This document shows, in pieces, positions 12,286 through 23,142 of a stretch of DNA of 64,000 nucleotides (positions are counted from its first letter, which is position 1; every line of letters starts with the position of its first letter). Made by a program: the position numbers and the translations under genes. Source of the DNA: Mactromeris polynyma (taxonomy: Eukaryota > Mollusca > Bivalvia > Venerida > Mactridae). Under the pieces are notes generated by a model that was not told where the DNA came from, did not search any database, and was given only the letters and a program-made list of their open reading frames with translations. The stretch is taken from NCBI GenBank assembly GCA_032209605.1, contig JASFXZ010000016.1, positions 7,874,001-7,938,000 of the forward strand. Direction: 5' to 3'.

Positions 12286-13862
12286 ACATGTCTCCCATAG
12301 GAAAGGACGGGTTTTCTGCCTGTCCAGAACTCTGTGATCCTGTGAACGGATACCCCTATTCCTGTGAAAGACAATGTCGAGGTATTTATTCGCTTTTAAC
12401 GTTTAATAATAGGACTGACATTGATGTAATGATGTACAGTTAAACCTCGCTAAATGACCATCCCAATAATAGGACCACCTCATTATTAAGAACACAATGT
12501 TCAAGTCCATTTTCACACTATGCAAATACGGTTTTATTACTGAAGTTTAAAAGTGTGTGCATCAATAAGCCGCAAATAAAGTGCGAGAGATGTTAACGAT
12601 GTGTGGACGTCTGCTTTAACTCTTGTGTTGAACTGAAATTCTGCTAATGCTGGTCACGTTGTTAGTTTGAAATGTGAACATGTACTTTTTCCGTAACCGG
12701 TATGATATGTTTCCATGGAAACGACGTGCAATGATCACTCACTAAGCAGTAATTATCATTGTGTTGTTTTATAATTCATTCATATGGTTTACTTTAAATA
12801 TATTCATTTTACATTGTAAACCAAATTTACAACTTATTTAACACTCGCAATAACTGGTTTCTAGTACAGGGATTGTGATGTCCGTGACCAAACTCCGCAC
12901 AACGCGGGATCGAACTCACAACATTCGGGCAGGAGTCGGACGCTACCCCACCCCGACCACTATGCCTCACTGTTCGCTAGATATATTTCAAGTGATACTT
13001 TTGTACACTCGCAAAATAGCTGCTTCTCGTCGAACACAATTTCTGGACAACACAGTTTAGACTTAAGAGAGGCGTAGTGATAAAGAGAGGTTTAATGATC
13101 AAGACAGGTGTAGTGGTGGTCGAGACAGGCGTAGTGGTGGTCGAGACAGGCGTAGTGGTCTATGTAGGTCGAGAGGTAGACCGCCTGACTGCTAATCCGA
13201 AAGTAGTGAGTTCAAGCCCCGTACTGGGCAGGGTTTGATCACTTAACTATCCTTGAAATTTGCATGAGGACTGGTTAGTGACATAACAAACAGTAATTAG
13301 TAGAAGGTTTGAGAACATGTGTCACAACCGATATAATATAAATAATTTCCAACTAAACAGTTTAGACATAACAGTGTGCTGATAATAATTACTTCAACAA
13401 GATATCCCTTAAATTCATTGTTACTTTGTAATTTTTTCAGACTTTACTTTTAGTACAAGCTCACCGGAAACAACGACTACTTCATCTCATATATCAACAC
13501 CAACAATTATCGTAGGCACTTTAATAGGGATTTTTGCATTATTCATAGCAATATGTTATAGACAACGAATTTGTAGCTTGTTGAGAAGATGGGGATGTTG
13601 GTTAATGTCAAAAAGTGAATATTGTCGGGTGAATAACAACGCAGGTGAATTACATAGAAAAGATGAACAGCATGGGTATTCCACACAAGAAACAAACAGT
13701 TCCACGGACAGTGAACATTTCGCAGATTCTAAATCTGATGGAAGCGATAAGGAACTGTTGCGAGATCCCTCTAATGATAGAGCTGAAAGTGTTGGCATAA
13801 GTTCTGATAGTATGAGAGAGCCGGATATCACTGTAATTACTACGATATACAGAGATGTTTAG
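12286..13862 (+). CDS. small single-pass membrane protein, last two exons (intact copy)
   Basis: Exons 12286-12381 and 13441-13862 join in phase 1 and end in TAG. The visible part is about 172 residues: an ectodomain stub with four cysteines (C-x3-C-x10-C-x3-C in ACPELCDP..YSCERQC), a short Thr/Ser-rich stalk (SSPETTTTSSHIST), one membrane span (TIIVGTLIGIFALFIAICY), a basic stop-transfer stretch with cysteines (RQRICSLLRRWGCW), then an acidic, Ser-rich cytoplasmic tail ending TTIYRDV. That order gives a type I membrane protein. The exon before 12286 (signal peptide and rest of the ectodomain) was not found; the first exon has phase 1 on entry, so one must exist or be lost. I do not recognise the family, and no catalytic domain is present. 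Confidence 0.6.
12888..13240. repeat. two tRNA-like SINE heads and a short tandem repeat in the intron
   Basis: Minus strand 12888-12972: GTTCGATCCCGCG B-box and GGCATAGTGGTCGGGG A-box. Plus strand 13160-13240: TAGGTCGAGAGGTAGACCG A-box and GAGTTCAAGCCCC B-box. Between them about three ~21-bp units of GGTCGAGACAGGCGTAGTGG. None folds as a clean tRNA. The stretch lies wholly in the segment lost from the left duplicate. Confidence 0.5.
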
Positions 13863-14299
13863 ATAACTTGACACCTTCTTTAGTACTACAAAAGATCCGT
13901 GCCTGATACACATTAATGCTCACAAAATTTGAAACAAACTCATGTCAGTAAATTAGTTTTTGCTTCTATTGTATGTTGTGTAAAATACTTCTTTAGGCAA
14001 TAGACACGTTATCTAAGAGTGAGTGGTTGTTATCGTGTTTATTTTGTTTTCTTTTGTTTATACAATCACTGGTAATATTCATCTTTATTTATGAATTTTT
14101 ATTAGATATGTGTACGTTGTATTAGAATTATAAGAACAGCAATATTACTATGTAATTAACGTTATTCAGTAATATATATATGTTATTTCTCCACATCACA
14201 CGAGGATGTATTTGTGTTTATATTTGTTATTGGCGATGAGCTGTAATTGTTAAGTTAATAATAAACTTCATGTTCTGTTCTGTTTTATAAATTTGAAAT

Positions 14300-14305
14300 A
14301 ATAAA
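14300..14305 (+). terminator. poly-A signal, right copy
   Basis: AATAAA about 440 bp after the TAG at 13862, in the same sequence context as the left copy. Confidence 0.55.
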
Positions 14306-14415
14306 GAAATATCGTTTGTTTTCTTACTGTGTCGTGTTGCTATGTAACATCTAATGCTACACTGCAAAATAAGCATATATATGCTGTATTAAATTTGTGT
14401 AACTCAGATTTGTTT

Positions 14416-14717
14416 GTAGATCTAGTCGTGATGACCATATTAAAAATACTGTAATTCCTTTAAAAAATGTATTTTTTGCAATAATATTGGTTTTCTAGTG
14501 ACCTACAAATATTTCTGCATTCAGAAATGTTAATAACTTAATTTCGCCCAGATATGTCATTTGGGCCAACAGTCTCAGAGAATGACACATATATCTCTTC
14601 CAACATCCTCTGAGAAGTGGACGTACCTTTTTTGTACAAAGGCCACAGAGTACATATCGTCTTGGTTTGTGGAATTTAAACAATAGTTCAGAATTAAGAA
14701 AAATAGGCTTCAATCTA
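14416..14717. other. 302-bp segment present only in right duplicate
   Basis: The left copy runs from ..CTCAGATTTGT directly to ATGAATTAGATACAT, whereas here 302 bp intervene. No terminal repeats, poly-A or coding motif seen, so insertion here and deletion in the left copy are both possible. Confidence 0.6.
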
Positions 14718-14880
14718 TGAATTAGATACATAAATGTCACGTAAATATCCGTTAAGGTCTGCAAGTGAAGACTTTCATTCATTTCCACATTACCCTTATA
14801 AAAGAAAACATTTTACGCGGAGAACGTCGGGTATTGCAAACAAAGAGACCAGCCAGAAAATAGTTTACCATTTTATATAA

Positions 14881-15110
14881 ATTATATGGTGGCATATTTC
14901 TGCCTCCAGTTAACTACTCTATTAACTAGATAATTATGTGGTTTTCACGTTAAAGAAACTAGATAACTACTTCATTAACTAGAACATTATGTGGTTAACT
15001 AGATAAGTATCGTGATAAAATTTCATACCAGATAAATATCTTAACACGAAACATTGTCTAATAGTGCCCATAAGTTGCTAACTGGTGGCAGAAATATGCC
15101 ACCATATAAT
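14881..15110. mobile_element. palindromic element, TGGTGGCATATTTCTGCC family, full copy
   Basis: Perfect 24-bp terminal inverted repeats: 14881-14904 contains ATGGTGGCATATTTCTGCC and 15087-15110 is its reverse complement. Inside are many GTTAACTAGATAA-type words in both orientations, so the whole can fold back. No ORF. Relatives at 22733-23134, about 16593-16790, and a left half-copy at about 10912-10950 in the left duplicate. Confidence 0.85.
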
Positions 15111-15707
15111 TCACCTCGCAGTGGATACGATATTATTAAATATCCATCGATAATAGTTTATTATACAAAAAAGTACACATTACTAAGGTAAGGTTGTCGA
15201 ACGGCGATTTTAAACACTAATCTATGTTTAAATAACACAGGATACCAATTTGAAGGCGGGATAACCAATCCCATCCAGTTGTCTAAGATTTAAGTGTCAA
15301 ACACAATAATCTTACTTATTAACTCATTCGCTATAAATACATGTAGTAAGATTAAAGCATTTCTTTGAACACATTAGTTATTACCTGAAACAAGGTATCC
15401 CTGTTCATTTCTATAATAATCAATACGGGATCCTGTGGTATTGTCAGTCTCTATGTCACGTAATCGTGATACAACGGCTTGCACAGAAGGCAACGAAAAC
15501 ATTTCATTGCATTTGAAAGCTTCCCTTTTCTCGTTTCTGTTGTTAAGCTTCTGTTAAAGTGATTACTAAGTTAACAACACACACTGAAGTTTAAAAGGTA
15601 GATATTGAAGTTTTAACGGTAGATAAACAGTATATGAGTTACGAACTACACCAGTGTCAATAATAGTAATAAAGTCATATTTTGAGGAACACGAAAATTC
15701 GGTCAAT

Positions 15708-15775
15708 GGCGCTAGCAGGATTCGAACCCTACGGATTGCCAGTCCGTTATGCTAACCACTACACTCGTCATACTC
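15708..15775 (-). repeat. tRNA-like sequence (Ala-GGC-like anticodon arm)
   Basis: On the minus strand: A-box TGTAGTGGTTAGCA, a perfect 5-bp anticodon stem ACGGA/TCCGT around CTGGCAA (anticodon GGC), and B-box GGTTCGAATCC. The T stem is poor and the 5' acceptor side does not pair with CTAGCGCC. Most likely a tRNA pseudogene or SINE head. Confidence 0.45.
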
Positions 15776-15859
15776 GTACTTAGTGTTAGCACGATTTCTT
15801 TTGTGTAAAGTTTATTTTTTTAATCGACATGGATAGTTTGTCAAGAGTAATTTAGGCAA

Positions 15860-16038
15860 TACAGTAAAACCTCGATAATAAGACCACCCTTGGGATCCTT
15901 AAAAAATATTTTTGTTAAGGTGGTATTAATATTGAGGTTGATTAAAGAGCAAAACAGTGAAAATGGACTTTAAAAATGTGTTCTTAATTTTGAGGTGGTC
16001 CTATTAATGAGGTGGTCTTTAAATGAGGTTTTACTGTA
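15860..16038. mobile_element. mariner-like MITE (CAGTAAAACCTC family)
   Basis: TA-CAGTAAAACCTCG at the left and GAGGTTTTACTG-TA at the right. Same family as 2885-3070. Confidence 0.85.
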
Positions 16039-16592
16039 AGTTGTTAAAGGTTGATTTTTAACTCACGGTGTATCGATATGGAGGGCAGGACTATCTTATG
16101 TCGACACTTATTTTTCATTTTAGCCACCCAACTTCATGAAAACTTGCACAGAAAATAAGCATTATTAAAGACCGTTTTGATTATTTCAAATGAATATTTG
16201 TTTGAAAGTTTAGTCATAAAATAGTAATGTTTGTTTTCTTTCATTTGTAATAAAAAGCAAGATTCAGATTACACTATATTTTTAGTATTTCATGTAAACA
16301 GCCACATATTTAAGCCGCCAAGGAATTTCATTAATGACGTTGTCCTTGAAATAAGTTATATAATGTGTAAATAACTATTTTTGGCTCCATGAAAACCCAA
16401 GTGTTACTATAATTGTATGTTGCAGATTGCTTTTTATAGATTATTAAATCATGTGTACTCGCGTTATTTAACAAGTCATCCACATTATTAACAAGAATGT
16501 ACATGTAGTATATAGATTATTAAGGCATTAACCACTGAAAAGTTATCTAAAATATAGTTCCATTCGAAATAACTACGGGATTAAGTCTGTAA

Positions 16593-16790
16593 TTGGTGGC
16601 AGTTGAGGGCACTATCAGACAATGTATCGTGTAAAAATGTTTAATAAGGATAACAAATTATCACGATACGTATCTACTAAACTACATGTTTATCATGATA
16701 ATTATGTAGTCCACTAGCTTTTTAACGTGATAACTACGTCATTTTCAAGTTAATTACGTCTGAGTGAACAGGTGGCAGAATTATGCCATC
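16593..16790. repeat. degenerate copy of the TGGTGGCA palindromic element
   Basis: Begins TTGGTGGCAG and ends AGGTGGCAGAATTATGCCATCA, with TATCGTG..AAAT and GATAACTACGT words like those in the full copies. Terminal repeats are eroded. Confidence 0.55.
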
Positions 16791-17065
16791 AGACTTACCA
16801 ACTATGAAAAAGTTTTTTCACGCAAATAAACATTAATTACATAAAACATGTAATGTCACTCTAAGTATACTGGTACATAATTGTTTGTGTAAACGTTTTC
16901 TGTTCCTTGCAGAGATGTGTGGGCTGAATACTTGTTAATAAATCTTTAAAGCCTTAAAGTTTGTAATTGTTCATATTGTGCATATATTATCATGTCTCCT
17001 TGTACTGTTGTGGAGGCCATGTACTTTGTGGGTGACCTTTCCTGCACGACGTCTGTATACATGAT

Positions 17066-18104
17066 GCGCTCAGAAAGTAGGTGTCTAATAATGAAATGTC
17101 TGGCCCTTTAAATTGGTGACACTATAATAAACGAGAGGAACATGATGGTCCTATATCGCTCACCTGAGTACATTGCAATGTTGACCTCACGAGAGTCCAA
17201 GAGGATTATCAATGATTTAACCTCGTGACCTACTGTTTGACCCCACATGACACAGTATCAAACATGACCAAGCTTTTCATGAGCCAAACATTCGGAACAA
17301 GCCATGACCACACTGAACTTGCATTTTATTAAGACAAGTTGTATGTTGTTCCGTTAAAAATGTAGTCTCCAGCGAATCCACAAAGGTTTTCCATCATTTG
17401 ATCCTGTGACATAGTTTTGACCCCATTCAGATGAAATATCATCTAGATTGAGTAGAAAATGCGGCATCTAGAGTGATTTAGCCGTGCGACCTCGTTTTTG
17501 ATCCCACGTGACCTAGTATTGAAATTGACTGGCATTTCATTCAGACAAACAACCTGATTAAGTTTCATGTAGGTAGGGATGAAAATGTTGGATGTAGAGT
17601 GTCCACAAGGATTTTCGATAATTTGACATTTTAACCTACTTTTTGACCCCAAATGACCTAGTATCAAACCTAACCAAGCTTTCTTGAGCCAAACATCCTG
17701 GGCAAGTTTCATTAGGATTGGGCCAAAGCTGTGATTATTTATGTATTGTTTTTACCTTGCCTTCATTGAAACAAATACATGTTATGATACTATGTAACTA
17801 TCAATGTTGAACAGAAGCATTTAAAGAACATAGAAGCCTTGGACACCAAGATCTTCAAGATTTAACCAAATTCCTGGACGGCATATTTTAGATTATGTAG
17901 ATCTATCATTTCCATTTTTATTCTTTATATAAATGAAATGTGTAGTGTAGTCAATGTAGTCAACTTAACAGACCTTAACATGTTTAAGATGCCCAGATAC
18001 AATACCTTTTCATGGTTTCATAACTCAAATATTCAGGGGATAAGTCTCCATATTAAGTGTTATGTCAAAATGGCTGAGTAAACATGTGCTTACGTAATAG
18101 TTAG
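17066..18104. repeat. dispersed repeats, no gene
   Basis: 17071-17130 matches in inverted orientation 41661-41720 (AAAGGGCCAG.CATTTCT, ..ACCTACT). From about 17130 to 17735 the sequence belongs to the family of ~150-bp degenerate units (GACCTACTTTTTGACCCC, CAAGTTTCATG) also seen at 18733-19965; it starts with a version of the GGCCCTATATCGCTCACCTGAG leader. Confidence 0.65.
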
Positions 18105-18425
18105 TAGATTTTAAGTAAAATCTTATTGATTAAGAAGGGGCGGAGCGAGCGTAGCGAGCGAGCCCTCTTCTTACCCAATAAGATTTTACTTAATATCTAC
18201 TAACTGACTTAGAATGTAACCTACATTTTGATTGGCCGACACGCATGCAAATTTCAACGCGCAATCTGGAACATGTGTGTAGTGATATGGTTACTCTCAC
18301 ACAGATTCGCGGTAGGCGGAGCTTAAAAAGCCCGCGAAAAGTCGAAATTTTTAATGAATAAGCGTAGTACTTAACGGGAGCCGTTCTGTCATTTCATTGG
18401 CTAAAAATGTAGGTTGTATTCTAAA
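18105..18425. repeat. adjacent inverted-repeat elements with GAGCGAGC hairpin
   Basis: 18105-18212 is a near-perfect hairpin: AGTAGATTTTAAGTAAAATC at the left, its counterpart GATTTTACTTAATATCTACT at the right, and a palindromic GAGCGAGCGTAGCGAGCGAG near the centre. 18213-18425 has its own arms (GAATGTAACCTACATTTT against AAAATGTAGGTTGTATTC). Confidence 0.75.
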
Positions 18426-18732
18426 TACATGTATGTGTCACTTGCTATAAATATTTTAAAGTTTCTTACACCAGTGAAAAAGTATTGTTTCATTGTGGTT
18501 GCCATGACAAATAGTAATGACAGAATTAATTTTGATAAGTGCCTTAATTGGTAATTGGCAACACAAGTGTCATTCCTGTAAAGTTTGGATGAAAAGAGTG
18601 AGCGCTTATAGGAAAGGATTTCATATGATCTTATGAAGGCGAATGAAGACCGACAGACCAATAAGATATGACACTGGCTGGATCAATGTTAACATTCCTC
18701 ATCAAAGATATGTTCAATAGACATATTTAATT

Positions 18733-19965
18733 AAACAAGAGGGCCATGGTGGCCCTATATTGCTCACCTGAGTACATTGCCATGTTGGCTTCAAGAGTGT
18801 CTGAGAGGATTTTCAAATGATTTGACCTTGTGACCTACTTATTGACCCAACATGACCCAGTACAAGTTTTATGTAGTTCCTGGTAGAAAATGCAGCCTCC
18901 CGAGAATCAAATTTCAATCATTTGATCCTGTGACCTAGTTTTTGACCTCAGAAGACCCAGTTTCAATTTTGACCTAGATTTTATTAAGGCACACATTTTT
19001 ACCATGTCTCATGTACATAAAGTAAAAAATGTAACCTCTGGAGTGTTTACAAGGTTTTACTATAATTGGACATAGTGACCTAATTTTTGAGCGGACATGA
19101 CCCAGTTTCGAACTTGGCCTAGATTTCATTGAGACATACATTCTGACCAAGTTTCATAGAAATCAAGTCAAAAATATGACCTCTGGAGTGTTAACAAGGT
19201 TTTACTGTAATTGGACATAGTGACCTAGTTGTTGACCCCAGATGACTCACTTTCAAACTTGGTCTAGTTTTCATTGAGATAAATATACTGGCCATGTTTT
19301 ATATAGAACAAGTCAAAAAATGTGACCTCTGGAGTGTTAACAAGGTTTTACTATAATTTGATCTAGTGACCTAGTTTTTGACCCCAGATGACCCAGTTTC
19401 AATTTTGACCTAGATTTTATTAAGGCACACATTTTTACCATGTCTCATGTACATAAAGTAAAAAATGTAACCTCTTGAGTGTTTACAAGGTTTTACTATA
19501 ATTGGACATAGTGACCTAATTTTTGAGCGGACATAACCCAGTTTCGAAGTTGGTCTAGATTTCATTAAGACATACATTCTGACCAAGTTTCATAGAAATC
19601 AAGTCAAAAATATGACCTCTGGAGTGTTAACAAGGTTTTACTGTAATTGGACCTACTGACCTAGTTTGTGACCACAAATTACCAAGTTTCGAAGTTGGTC
19701 TAGATTTTATTGAGACAAACATTGTTACTATGTCTCATATAAATCAAATAAAAAATGTGACCATTTAGAGTGTTAACAAGGTTTTAATATAATTTGACCT
19801 AGTGACCTAGTTTTTGACCAAAGGTGACCCAGTTTCGAATTTGGCCTACCTTTTACAAACATTCTGACCAAGTTTCATGCAGATCAGGTAATCTAAATTG
19901 TTGAATACGGACACAGGGCGATCCCAATAATTCACCTTGAGCACTTCGTGCTCAGGTGAGGTAAA
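18733..19965. repeat. clam-type tandem repeat element (GACCTAGTTTTTGACC units)
   Basis: Starts AACAAGAGGGCCATGGTGGC-CCTATATTGCTCACCTGAG and ends in the hairpin GAGCACTTCGTGCTCAGGTGAG. Between are about seven to eight ~150-bp degenerate units with GTGACCTAGTTTTTGACCCC, AGTTTC and GTGTTAACAAGGTTTTACT. From memory such elements are very common in venerid and other bivalve genomes. No coding potential. Confidence 0.75.
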
Positions 19966-20147
19966 AACACATAAAAACATTACTTATATTTGAAAAAGCT
20001 GATTGTATTTAACTAAGTTAAGATAAGTCGACAGTAAACATGACCATACCCACTTTCCAATACATGTAAAGCAGCTTACGGTCATTATCATGCCTATTTT
20101 CTTCAGGATTAGTATTAAATTTTGATGAAATATCGCTCAAAGTAGAC

Positions 20148-20770
20148 AGTAGCGATAGCTCAATTGGTAGAGCTTCTGACTAGTAACTTCGACCAATAGA
20201 TACGGTGTGAGTTCGAGACACATTCCTGCCTCCCATTTTTTATGGACAATGTGAATTTTTATCCCTTACTCAGTGCTTGTCAATTACTTGTTCTTTGTCG
20301 TTTCTGTCTGTTTATTTTTGTCTTTTTGTTATCGTCTAATTGCTTTGTCGTTAAATCAAACGTGTTTAATGATGACTAAAGCGTCGTCGCTAAAATGTTC
20401 ATTTGATCCCCTTACGTTTTTCGAAGTAGCCATATCAACTATGTTCCATATACTGTGAGTGTGTAGCGATAAAGGTACATGTAAATCTACTGCACGATGA
20501 TATCGAGCACTTTAAAAATCAGAAACCATATCGTTATTAGTGAATAGCTTATAAATACACGTGTTATACAATGTTTTTAATTAATAATATTCGAGCGAAT
20601 ATTTGTTAGTATAAGTCGTGTAAGTACAACTGTAGATGACCAACGAAATATATAATATTGTAATAAAAAAAAACTACGTCCCGATGGTCTCGAACTCGGA
20701 CCCAAAACTAAAAAGCTTAATTAGCTTTGTAAGACGCGGCCTCGCTACTATCTGAGCTATCTCGGCTGTT
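20148..20770. repeat. two tRNA-like heads facing each other
   Basis: Plus strand 20148-20235: AGCGATAGCTCAATTGGTAGAGC (good D arm) with GAGTTCGAGAC B-box. Minus strand 20673-20770: CCGAGATAGCTCAGATAGTAG with GAGTTCGAGACC B-box and an over-long variable region. They lie about 440 bp apart and converge. Neither makes a full cloverleaf. Confidence 0.5.
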
Positions 20771-20920
20771 AGTTTTAAGAAATCAATATCACAATAAATA
20801 GTTTTGCTTGTTATTTGTTTTACCTATTTTGATCAATAAAGGTGGTCAAACCATGTAAACATTGCATGACGTCACTCTCAACTTATCGTGGTATACGTAT
20901 AGGAGTATTCATGTTTTATT

Positions 20921-21240
20921 ATGCACCAGTCAATTGTAACCACGGCCCCCCAAGGTCCGAGGAATAGCGGGGACTTTGACTTTCGGTCCAGCCAATCCCA
21001 GGTAAAATCCCCGCCCTGCGGGGACAAACTGCTGGTAAAATCCCCGCCAAATGCCCCCGCACCCCGGGGACATCCTAGTTAAGGCCTATTATAATGTACA
21101 TATTCGGCGCGAAAACAAAACCACCGCATTCACTCGGCACTGCGGGGCCACCTGGAAGGTAAAAACACGGCCCATTTCCCACGCTATCCCCGGTATCCCT
21201 CCGGACCTGGGGGGGCCGTGGTTACAATTGACTGGTGCAT
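20921..21240. mobile_element. MITE with ATGCACCAGTCAATTGTAAC ends, full copy
   Basis: Terminal inverted repeats of about 30 bp: ATGCACCAGTCAATTGTAAC-CACGGCCCCCC at the left, its complement ending at 21240. The interior is much more G+C-rich (runs of GGGGAC, CCCCGCC) than the surroundings. No credible ORF. Confidence 0.85.
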
Positions 21241-21263
21241 AAGTATGTGTAATTAGTTTCACA

Positions 21264-21355
21264 ACATTGTCTTGAAGTCTCTCCCTTTATCCCTATATAC
21301 ATTGACTATGGAAGGGACAAGAGGGAGAGAGGTACGGAAGGGATAAAGGGAGAGA
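21264..21355. repeat. short inverted-repeat element (CTCTCCCTTTATCC)
   Basis: TCTCTCCCTTTATCCCT at the left pairs with AGGGATAAAGGGAGAGA at the right, loop about 50 bp. Related arms occur at 29675-29812 and 30012-30102. Confidence 0.75.
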
Positions 21356-21382
21356 ACTCGTGACAATTTCCAGTGACCAGCC

Positions 21383-21753
21383 TTGCGTTCAGTTAAGGCG
21401 AACAGTCGCAAACGTTACGAAACAGCGCGCGAGTTTTGCTATTGACCGGTGTGAAAACAAAAAATGTTCTCGACTTTTCGCTATCGCAACTCGGAGGTAG
21501 CACGCGAATTTGTGAGGCGAACACTGCGTTCAGTTACGGCTAACAGTCGCACACGTCTTGTTTTGTATCCCTGGCCCAGTGTACCACATTGACTGCACAT
21601 GGGGGAACAAATTGTAAAATGAACGCATGGTTGCTTCCCTGCCTTTACTGTCTTTGAGTCAGGGAACCAGAATAAAAACGAGGTGCTCAATACACTTGTT
21701 CGGCCGCGATCTGTGAGCGGGCTTCCGTTCGCCGTAACTGAACGCCAGGCAGT
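21383..21753. repeat. inverted-repeat element with GCGTTCAGTTA.GGCGAAC ends
   Basis: GCGTTCAGTTAAGGCGAACAG at 21388 pairs with GTTCGCCGTAACTGAACGC near 21728-21746; a third copy of the motif (GCGTTCAGTTACGGCTAACA) lies inside at 21527, suggesting a nested or extended copy. No gene. Confidence 0.65.
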
Positions 21754-22224
21754 ATTGTGAAGATTTTTATTACAGAATCACATGTTACTACATTGTTACT
21801 ATACATTATCCATTTCTTACAATTGATGCCATACAAACTCTTGTTAATTCATACTGCTGCACGTACTATCACAAGAACTTCACGCCACACCCATATAAGA
21901 ACTTCATTGAACACCTGTGTCTAACAGGAATCAGTGTAAATTCTTATTCATACATATAAGGTGTTACATTTTTTATTCATAAAGCTTTTAACCTAAGTAA
22001 TAAGTTGTATTATAAATAAGTCATACATTTGCATTGTATTTTCTCCTGACTATTCGATTATTTTTCACATTGTTTCAATGAAAATATAATGTGTACTTTA
22101 TTATGAGTTATAAATTGTATTATGTTATTTTGCATGTCAAAATGATATTATTGCCATTGACCAATGTATAATATTTCGTCTTTTTTGTATATGCATTTGC
22201 ATTGTGAAATCTTGGGCAGTATGC

Positions 22225-22470
22225 CTTATATTTCGGAATATATTTTTCGTGATCAATCCCCACCATATATAAAAGAAATGTTCAAGGTGTATCGACCAGT
22301 TAGGGACCTATGCTCTTGTAACACTAGTGACGACAAGGAATAGAATAGTTACCGTTCTATATAGAAACAGGAGCTTTGACCAAGCTGCTCCGAGGTTATG
22401 GAATACTCTCCCTCATCCATCATTGAGTGTTTTAAGAAACTGTTAAAACTCACCATTTATGACATTCTAT
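22225..22470 (+). pseudogene. degenerate LINE reverse-transcriptase C-terminus
   Basis: One frame reads PPYIKEMFKVYRPVRDLCSC then a stop; further on FDQAAPRLWNTLPHPSLS; then after a frame shift SIIECFKKLLKL. The order P-Y-I...Y.P.R.LRS...AAP.LWN.LP...S...FK..LK is the usual C-terminal end of CR1/Jockey-type LINE ORF2 proteins. Stops and frame shifts show it is dead. The rest of the element is not found upstream. Confidence 0.6.
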
Positions 22471-22732
22471 GTGCACTGAATTTTGTTTTCAATTGTGTTT
22501 GCTTGAATGTCCATATTGTTGTGGAAAACATTCTTGAACATTTGAGAAATTCAATACAATCTTGCCACCACTTATCATTTCTCAGTTCTTACGATAGTAA
22601 TTACTGTTGTGTTTATTTATTGTCTTAACCATGATAGAGCTACTCGTGTTTTCCGTCATTTTACATTAATTTAACCTCCAAGCTGCTGTATATATTTTCA
22701 ATTGTATATGTTGGTATTGTGATTACGTATTT

Positions 22733-23134
22733 ATGGTGGCATATTTCTGCCACCAGTTAACTACTTGATTAACAAGATAATTACGTGATTTACTAGATAA
22801 GTATCGTGATAAATTTTCATACCAGATAAATATCTTAACACGAAAAATTGTCTGATAGTATAATAGTGACCACAACTTACCCACCAATCTATTTTAGAGA
22901 AGTGTTAAGTAGTTAACGCGATAAAATTCTAGTTAACTACATAATTATCTAGTTAATCAAGTGGTGAACGAGTTAAGTATCTGGTTAATGCATTATTATG
23001 TGATACTAGATACTAATCTAGTTAACCACATAATTATCTAGTTAATTAAGTAGTTATCTAGTTTCTTTAACGTGATAACCACATACTTATCTAGTTTATT
23101 AAGAAGTTAACTGGTGGCAGAAATATGCCAGCAT
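22733..23134. mobile_element. palindromic TGGTGGCATATTTCTGCC element with target duplication
   Basis: ATGGTGGCATATTTCTGCCA at the left; GGCAGAAATATGCCAGCAT at the right. Flanks are ACGTATTT (22725-22732) and ACGTATTC (23135-23142), a 7-of-8 match that reads as an 8-bp target duplication. Interior is built from repeated AGTTAACTA / TAGATAA words. Confidence 0.8.
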
Positions 23135-23142
23135 ACGTATTC

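Larger units (their letters stand above)
11430..15470 (+). repeat. tandem duplication, right copy
   Basis: Direct repeat of 8481-11110. It keeps the full last exon and also contains a 302-bp segment (about 14416-14717) and a palindromic element with flanking sequence (about 14940-15330) not found in the left copy. Spacer between copies: 11111-11429, with no gene recognised. Confidence 0.9.

Noticed and set aside
15708..15775. Functional tRNA-Ala gene
   Set aside because: The anticodon arm is good but acceptor and T stems do not pair, and GGC is an unusual Ala anticodon in animals.
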